Part shown: positions 58,571-64,000 of the stretch, piece by piece
How positions within the stretch are numbered: position 1 is the first letter of the stretch
Layout of the letters: each line of letters opens with the position of its first letter
Assembly (NCBI GenBank): GCA_949130495.1
Contig: OX422213.1
Coordinates: 206,515,660 to 206,579,659, forward strand
Direction of reading: 5' to 3'
DNA: 64,000 bases
DNA from: Sambucus nigra
Lineage: Eukaryota > Streptophyta > Magnoliopsida > Dipsacales > Adoxaceae
Program-made: the position numbers and the translations under genes
Notes under the pieces: generated by a model
What the model saw: the letters and a program-made list of their open reading frames with translations, nothing else
The model's database searches: none
Told to the model about the DNA's origin: nothing

Positions 58571-59497
58571 AGAAGACGTTGGCCTCAGCCTCATAACTCT
58601 CATACAGTAGCTCAGCCTCGACCTCAGCCTCATAGATCATCACATTGTGCCTCGACCTCGGCCTACTCCAGTATTAACGTCATCTCAGCCACAGCCGAGT
58701 TGATAAGAAGCTTATGACAACCATCATCAAAATCGTCTCTCATAAGGTCGACCCCTCATACACCAACCTCGTCTTTTCATCAGGCGAGGTGAGCAGAGTT
58801 TCACGGGCTTAATCAACTGCCAACATCATCATCGGCCTCAGCCGATGTTACAACTACCTCACACCTAACCTCGGCCAGCCATCCTGGCCGAGGTCATCAC
58901 GATTAAAAACAAGACAAAGAAACTACAGCCGATTCTACCAACCTCGTACTCATCCAGGCCGAGGTTACAAGGACACAAAGCTGAGCATTTACAAGCACAT
59001 GTAAGATTTGGAACACGTGGGCAAATCAGTTATAACCGAATCATTCCCCTCACGTGAGAGAATATTGAGGTCATCATTATTTACATAAGATCAGCTAGGT
59101 GTTATTCTCATACTGGTTCGATCCTCATGCACATGCTCGTTGCATGCTTGGGGGGTACATTACACCCCCCAAGCACTATATATAGATGTCATCCTCTACC
59201 TTGTAAAGGGATCGATAATTACAACCCTAGCTGAAACTCTGTCATTTTACACAGTTGAGAGAGAAAGCTTGAGAGATTGTATCCATGGCCATTAGTGCCT
59301 TCATTTAGTGTTATTACTCACACACACTCACAGTGGACGTAGGCCAGGTTGGCTAAACCACTTATATTCAAGTGTTCATCCTCTTCTCCTCACCTCCTTC
59401 TACATATATACATATATATATTTTCATGTGCTACCATTGTGTCACTTGCTTGAGCTTGTCAACACCTTATCTGGTGGTGCTGTTTATCGCATCATCA
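58571..59497 (+). repeat. Tat-element 5' LTR (3' part identified)
   Basis: CTCGGCC/GGCCGAGG-rich sequence with TATATATA at 59,177-59,184, then an AT-poor leader and ending at about GCATCATCA (59,497) just before the primer site. The 5' limit of the LTR is not defined and may include the minisatellite. Confidence 0.55.
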
Positions 59498-59501
59498 TTT
59501 T

Positions 59502-59520
59502 AGTGCCGTCTGTGGGAACG
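59502..59520 (+). other. Primer-binding site, tRNA-Asp type
   Basis: AGTGCCGTCTGTGGGAACG is one or two changes from TGGCGCCGTCTGTGGGAA, the primer site common in plant Tat elements. It lies a few bases behind the LTR end and about 150 bases before gag. Confidence 0.75.
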
Positions 59521-59672
59521 AGAAGCTATCTCTTCCTTTTTTGCTGCTTAACCTCACCGGAGACTCTGGTGGTGAACTAGGCCTCACCCCTTGCGTGGAG
59601 TTGTTTCACCATTGAAAGAGGTCCTTTAAGATATTAAGTTTATCTTCTTCGCAAGCCCTTTAGTTTTAACAA

Positions 59673-61190
59673 ATGGCACCGGAGTTACCACCACCTCCTA
59701 CACCATCTGGTGCTGGAGGACCCAGTTCCATCCAAGCACCACCCCAGTCCGAGATGGTTGAGGTGGCAGCAGCCTTGAAGTCATTGGTTGCAACTCAACA
59801 AGCAATGAAGGAATAATTTGCACAACTCAGTCAAAATATGATGAGGTCACCGCGGGTCTCACCGGAGATGATTACTCCGGTGGCTGCTCAACCCCATCCT
59901 GAATCCAGGGGACCACCCCATTCACCGCGAAAATACCAACCTACTCCTCAATGGAGGAGAGACATTGCTTACCGTAGGTGTTTACGTTTGGGGAGGCAAG
60001 GAAACCCTTGCCCTGAGGATAGGTATGACGATATTGAGGCTGAGGATGCTTCGAAAGATTGCTGGGAGCCATATGAGGTTTCAAATAACATAGTACGTCC
60101 TATCCAGCAGAGCAGAGGTTGTGGCGGTAGAAGAGATGGGGGTGCCCAGCAAAGAGGATCAGCTTTTGAGCGCTTGAGCAGAGGTTCGTCCTTTGAAAGG
60201 CTCGGCCCAGTAAATGACCTAAGGCAGTGGTTATCCAAATATAGAAGAGTTGCAGGCTCATAAAGGGATGATGGGGAACATCGGTTTCACCAATATGGCC
60301 GACCCCAACATGGTCGAGATAGGGAGCAAGAGGAGGTGAATAGCCGACGTTGTGCAGCTACTGGGGAACCCTCAGTTCACCCCTTGGAGGTGGCTGGGGA
60401 TAACCTCGGCCAGGCCGACGTTGTAAAGCCATGGAACGATTCCATTCAACGTCTTGAAGAGAAGATAGGGGACCTCATCAAAAGCCAAGACCCACTACAA
60501 AGAGGGTTCTCAGAGGACTCCCCATTTGTAGCAAGGATAGTGAACTTCCCAACCCCTGCCAAGTTCAAACCACCTACGGTGTCTCCAAAGTATGATGGTA
60601 GTACCAACCCTGTGCATCATATTGAGATGCACCAGTCTGTGGCAGACATTTATTCATTTCCAGATGAGATAAGGTGTCAGGCCTTCTCTGGGACTTTAAC
60701 GGGAGCTGCACATATTTAGTTTACCTCTCTTCTAAAGAACTCTGTTGAGAACTTTAAGGGCTTGGCTGAATGGTTTATTCACAATTTCTATTTTGGGGTA
60801 AGACCTCAGAATAAGACCACTCATCTGTTGTACGTCAAGTAAGGTAAGAATGATAGCCTAAGAGACTACATTGCTAGATTCAACAAAGAAATATTAGAGG
60901 TTGAAGATTACGAAGAGAATATAGCTATGACAGCCCTCATCAGAGGACTCCAGAAAGGGAAGTTGTTGTGGAAGCTTATTGAAGACCCTCCCAAGTCTAT
61001 GGCAGAGCTGTTAGCAACTGCAGGAAGGGTCATGAACGCTGAAGAGGCAATGGCTTCAAAGTATGAGGATGAGAACGGAAGTAGCAGTGGGAAAATCCAA
61101 AGGAAGAAAGACGGAAAAAAAAGGTCCGAAGACGAAAAGTTTGCACACTATAATCCTCTAACTGTGAGCTGCGAACACATCCTCAATTAA
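59673..61190 (+). pseudogene. Tat-element gag
   Basis: A single frame of 505 codons from ATG 59,673 (MAPELPPPPTPSGAGG) to the stop at 61,188, interrupted by four stops (59,814, 60,261, 60,717, 60,840) but by no frameshift. The gag core is clear: NFPTPAKFKPPTVSPKYDGS, HIEMHQSVADIYSFPDEI, FSGTLTGAAHI, KGLAEWFIHNFYF, DSLRDYIARFNKE and MTALIRGLQKGKL (Retrotrans_gag). A Lys-rich tail follows. Gag forms the particle that packages the element RNA. At least two stops (59,814 and 60,840) sit where the family usually has Gln, so they look like single C-to-T changes. Confidence 0.88.
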
Positions 61191-61260
61191 ATAAAAAAAG
61201 GACCGGTCCCTAAAATAGCCACAAAAGCTGTAGGCCCATCCATATAAGAGGAACAAGAAT

Positions 61261-62345
61261 CTGTGGTGCGAGTTCCACCAAGACCACGGTCATTTAACTG
61301 ACAAGTGCTTCGCCTTGAAGGATGAGATTGATAAGAGGTCGATGGCAAAGCTCCTAAAAGGGGAAGAGATGACACTAAAAAGAAGAGAAACGTCAGGTGT
61401 CGATAAGATCCCCCAGCAAGAAGAGATGATGACTCAGACGATGATGATGAGGATGATCCTGACCTCCCACCAAAAGATGATAATGCCCCTGTGAAGAGGG
61501 TTGGTAGGATCTCCTTTGGTGTTAACACCATCTGTGGAGGACTAGCAGGGGGTGGCTCCGAAGTAGCCGACCGTAAAGCCCATGTGGCAGAGGCTAAGTC
61601 AGTAACCAAAGTAGAGGTTGTGAATCTGGCGTCTTCAGAGGCTAAGCAGAAGAGAAAGAAGGTAGATATGGATACTCTTATAGTTGGATTCTCCCGACTT
61701 GACTTCAAAGGTATCCTAGCTCCACACGATGACCCATTAGTAATTACAATAAGGGTGCATGGATGTGAGGTGCAGATAATCCTAGTCGATGGGGGAAGTT
61801 CAGGTGACATAATGCTTTAGCCATGTTTCAAGAGCCTATGCCTCAGCAGAGCTAGGCTTGTTCCATATCATCATCCGTTAATTGGCTTTAGCGATGAAAA
61901 GGTCCATCCGTTGGGCATGTATGAGATGGACATTCGAATGGGAGACGAGTGGCCTAAGAGGTTGAACCGGAAGATCAATTTTTTTGTAATGGATGAAAAC
62001 GTCTTCTCGTCCTACAACCTCATCATAGGACGAGTAGCCCTCAAAGAATTTGAGGTCGTGTCGTCGACGGTCCACCAAATGCTAAAATTCTCGAACCCCT
62101 ATGGGGTAGGGGAAGTGCAAGGTGACGAGACCTTGGCACGAGAATGCTACTTTAACTCGACGAAAGAGAGAGAGGCCCATAAGAGGGTAACAACCACATA
62201 TAACATTAATGAACTTGATCCAAAGGATGAAACAAAATTTAAGAAGGGAAAGGCCGCGGAAGAGGTAGAATCAATCGTCCTCAATGAGGACGAGCCAGAA
62301 AAAACCGTCCAAATTGATAAGGCCCTAAGACTCGAGATCAACGAA
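61261..62345 (+). pseudogene. Tat-element zinc motif and aspartic protease
   Basis: The zinc-type motif [20 protein letters not shown] lies at about 61,267-61,330. An acidic stretch follows. The protease frame (61,491-62,357) has VGFSRLDFKGILAPHDDPL and the active-site VDGGSSGDIML (D-G box). A TAG comes directly after (61,818), then ARLVPYHHPLIGFSDE, NFFVMDENVFSSYNLIIGR and KFSNPYGVGEVQGDE. The protease matures Gag-Pol. One stop in about 290 codons is the only break. Confidence 0.85.
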
Positions 62346-62825
62346 GAGATGGGATGAGGAGTGTGACAGAGCCTTTAAGGAGCTCAAATCCTACCTTGGA
62401 TCCCCTCTACTCTTATCTCGGCCCATTCTGGGAGAAAAGTTGTATGTTTATCTGACAGTCTCAGAGTCAGCTATAAGTGCATCTATAGTACGAAAAGATG
62501 ATGGAGTACAGAGGCCGGTATACTTCAATAGTAAGGCCCTCTAAGGGTCCGAACAAAACTACCATCGAATGGAGAAGTTAGAATATGCCCTGATACACGC
62601 TTCCAGGAAGATGAATCCATACTTCCAAGCCCACTCTATGGTCATCCTCACTGATTCACCACTAAGACAGGTCCTCCACAAGCCCGAAAAGTCGGGCAGA
62701 TTGATGACCTAGGCCATCAATTTGGGGGAGTATGACATTGTTTACCAACCCAGGGTTACCATCAAGGGCAAGCTCTTGCAGACTTTGTAGCAGAATTCAC
62801 TTGGGAAGAGGTGGAGATTGAGAAT
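62345..62825 (+). pseudogene. Tat-element RNase H; RT deleted upstream
   Basis: Directly after the linker to RT (EKTVQIDKALRLEINEE) the sequence continues WDEECDRAFKELKSYLGSPL, which belongs behind the RT thumb. The whole RT catalytic part is missing. RNase H follows: YVYLTVSESAISASIVRKDD, RPVYFNSKAL, QNYHRMEKLEYALIHASRK and MVILTDSPLRQVLHK. Stops occur after SKAL (62,541, where Gln is usual) and at 62,710. The junction is at about 62,345 with a frame change. Confidence 0.85.
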
Positions 62826-62984
62826 AGTCCATAGATGGCAGATGAACCAGACAGTAACATCTTCCAAAATCCGGAAAAGGTTGTGTCTGGCAAAGCCAGA
62901 AAAGGAATAGTTAAGAATGAGGAAGGCAGGTACCTCTTCAAGCGAGGGACCCTATCAGAGGGAAACTTCTCTTTAGATGAAGAC

Positions 62985-63475
62985 GTTTGAAACCTCTTCG
63001 TTGACGGATCGTCCTGTGAAAGTGGAAGTGGAGCAGGGTTGATAGTGTCAGCACCGGATGGTAGCGACATTGAATATGCAATTAGATTCAAATTCAAAGC
63101 ATCGAACAACGAGTCAGAGTATGAGACCTTGATAGCAGGCCTCTCATTGGCAAAAGCTCTTAGTGTTGGCCAACTCCTAGTCCACAGCGACTCAAGGTTG
63201 GTTGTCAACTAAATCCTGGGAGTATATGAGGCCACGGATGACAGGATGGCCAAATATCTAAAGAGAGTGAGAACGATGCTAGGAAGCTTCACAGAAGTGA
63301 AGATGAAGAGAATACCCCGGTTAGACAACAGTTGTGCAGATGCACTAGCAAGGTTGGCCTCAGTAATAAGGACAGGCATCAGAAGGATAGTACCAGTCGA
63401 GATCCTGCTCAAATCGACCATTGAAGAAGAAGAGGTTGCCAGACCTTGCCTCAACTTGAACCTAGGGGGCTCATA
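62985..63475 (+). pseudogene. Tat-element archaeal-type RNase H
   Basis: NLFVDGSSCESGSGAGLIV, then FKFKASNNESEYETLIAGL, LLVHSDSRLVVN, stop, ILGVYEATDDRMAKYLKRVR and RIPRLDNSCADALARLASV. All four catalytic acids are present (Asp of DGSS, Glu of ESEYE, Asp of SDS, Asp of CADAL). TGA at 62,988 and TAA at 63,209 are the only breaks. A second RNase H of this type between the first RNase H and integrase defines the Tat lineage. Confidence 0.9.
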
Positions 63476-63476
63476 G

Positions 63477-64000
63477 ATGGACCCCCTTATCAGATATATC
63501 AGACAGGGAGAGCTTCCAGAATCAAAGTTGGAAAGGAGAAGGCTAAGATATAGGGCTAACAAGTTCTCGATTGTAAGAGACGTCCTGTATAAAAAAGGCT
63601 TCTTACTCCCTCTCCTCAGATGCATACACCCCTCAGAGGTCTTACACATCCTGCAGGACGTGCATGAGGGTTCTTGCTCCAATCACATAGGAGAAAGACC
63701 TTTAGCAAGAGGATAACTACGCAGGGATACTAGTGGCCGACCTTGGCCAAAGATGTTGCTGCCTACGTGAAAAGGTGTGATAAGTGCCAGAGATTCTCCA
63801 CTATCCCTCATCAACCTCATCAGCCTATGACGTCAATCAGTTCTCTTTGGCCATTTGCAGTATGGGGGATTGACTTGGTGGGACCATTGCCAAGAACTGT
63901 GAACAACTATCGATTCCTGATAGTAGCAATTGATTACTTCTCCAAGTGGGTAGAGGTTGAGCCCATGATCACTATCACCGAGTAGAAGACCTTCCAGTTC
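63477..64000 (+). pseudogene. Tat-element integrase, cut by the window end
   Basis: MDPLIRYIRQGELPESKLER, then YRANKFSIVRDVLYKKGFLL, CIHPSEVLHILQDVHEGSCS with H2C2 zinc-binding residues (H-x-G..C..H, then C-D-K-C), AAYVKRCDKCQRFSTIPHQP and the core start WPFAVWGIDLVGPLPRTVNN, FLIVAIDYFSKWVEVEPM. The first catalytic Asp (GIDLVGP) is present. Stops at 63,714 and 63,982 and one frameshift near 63,715-63,745 break it. The rest lies outside the window. Confidence 0.88.

Noticed and set aside
58319..58633. 104-codon repetitive minus-strand protein
   Set aside because: An alternate frame of the minisatellite; its open state follows from unit lengths divisible by three.
61187..61810. 207-codon minus-strand frame
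   Set aside because: It overlaps the zinc motif and protease coding on the plus strand and has no family signature.
62762..63682. 148- and 157-codon minus-strand frames
   Set aside because: Antisense shadows of the archaeal RNase H and integrase.

Overview
This is plant nuclear DNA, most likely from a eudicot with a repeat-rich genome. The signs are a split gene for a plant-type seipin, plant-only repeat lineages (Ty3/gypsy Tat and a chromovirus-like family, CACTA with TNP2, plant Harbinger, DUF4283-type LINE) and gene-fragment capture by a Helitron. No bacterial, organellar or viral gene block, rRNA or CRISPR array was seen. The sequence does not fix the species.

Layout. 1-570: broken ectodomain exon of a CRINKLY4-type receptor kinase. 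1.28-9.2 kb: remains of Ty3/gypsy Tat elements. These are LTR pieces in both orientations, a 3' pol piece (archaeal-type RNase H and integrase) split by a MITE, and an extra antisense ORF with its own TATA box. 10,238-22,116: one solo LTR with a perfect 5-bp target duplication (TTTAC), split by an 8,630-bp Helitron (13,030-21,659) with canonical ends. The Helitron carries fragments of at least three host genes (VPS2.2/2.3-like ESCRT-III subunit, pectinesterase, UTP23), all in its own sense orientation. 22.7-23.7 kb: Harbinger transposase remnant. 25.1-30.0 kb: CACTA element, minus strand, with one recognisable terminus. 31.7-37.3 kb: LINE, minus strand, with fold-back elements on both sides. 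39.6-41.9 kb: the only gene that looks intact, a two-exon seipin. 45.3-50.5 kb: three LTR copies of the solo-LTR family, one reversed and two nested. 52.2-58 kb: a rearranged Tat element with an inverted RT segment. 58.1-64 kb: another Tat element (LTR part, gag, protease, RNase H, archaeal RNase H, integrase) that has lost its reverse transcriptase and runs off the window.

Working genes. Only the seipin gene has open exons, matching splice sites, a TATA box and a poly(A) signal. Almost everything else is mobile DNA in decay. The most informative parts are the nested solo-LTR/Helitron with captured exons and a 39-bp perfect hairpin, and the two Tat remnants that keep an antisense DUF7745-like ORF plus TATA box at the same place.

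All calls come from reading translations and motifs by eye. Boundaries given as round numbers are approximate.
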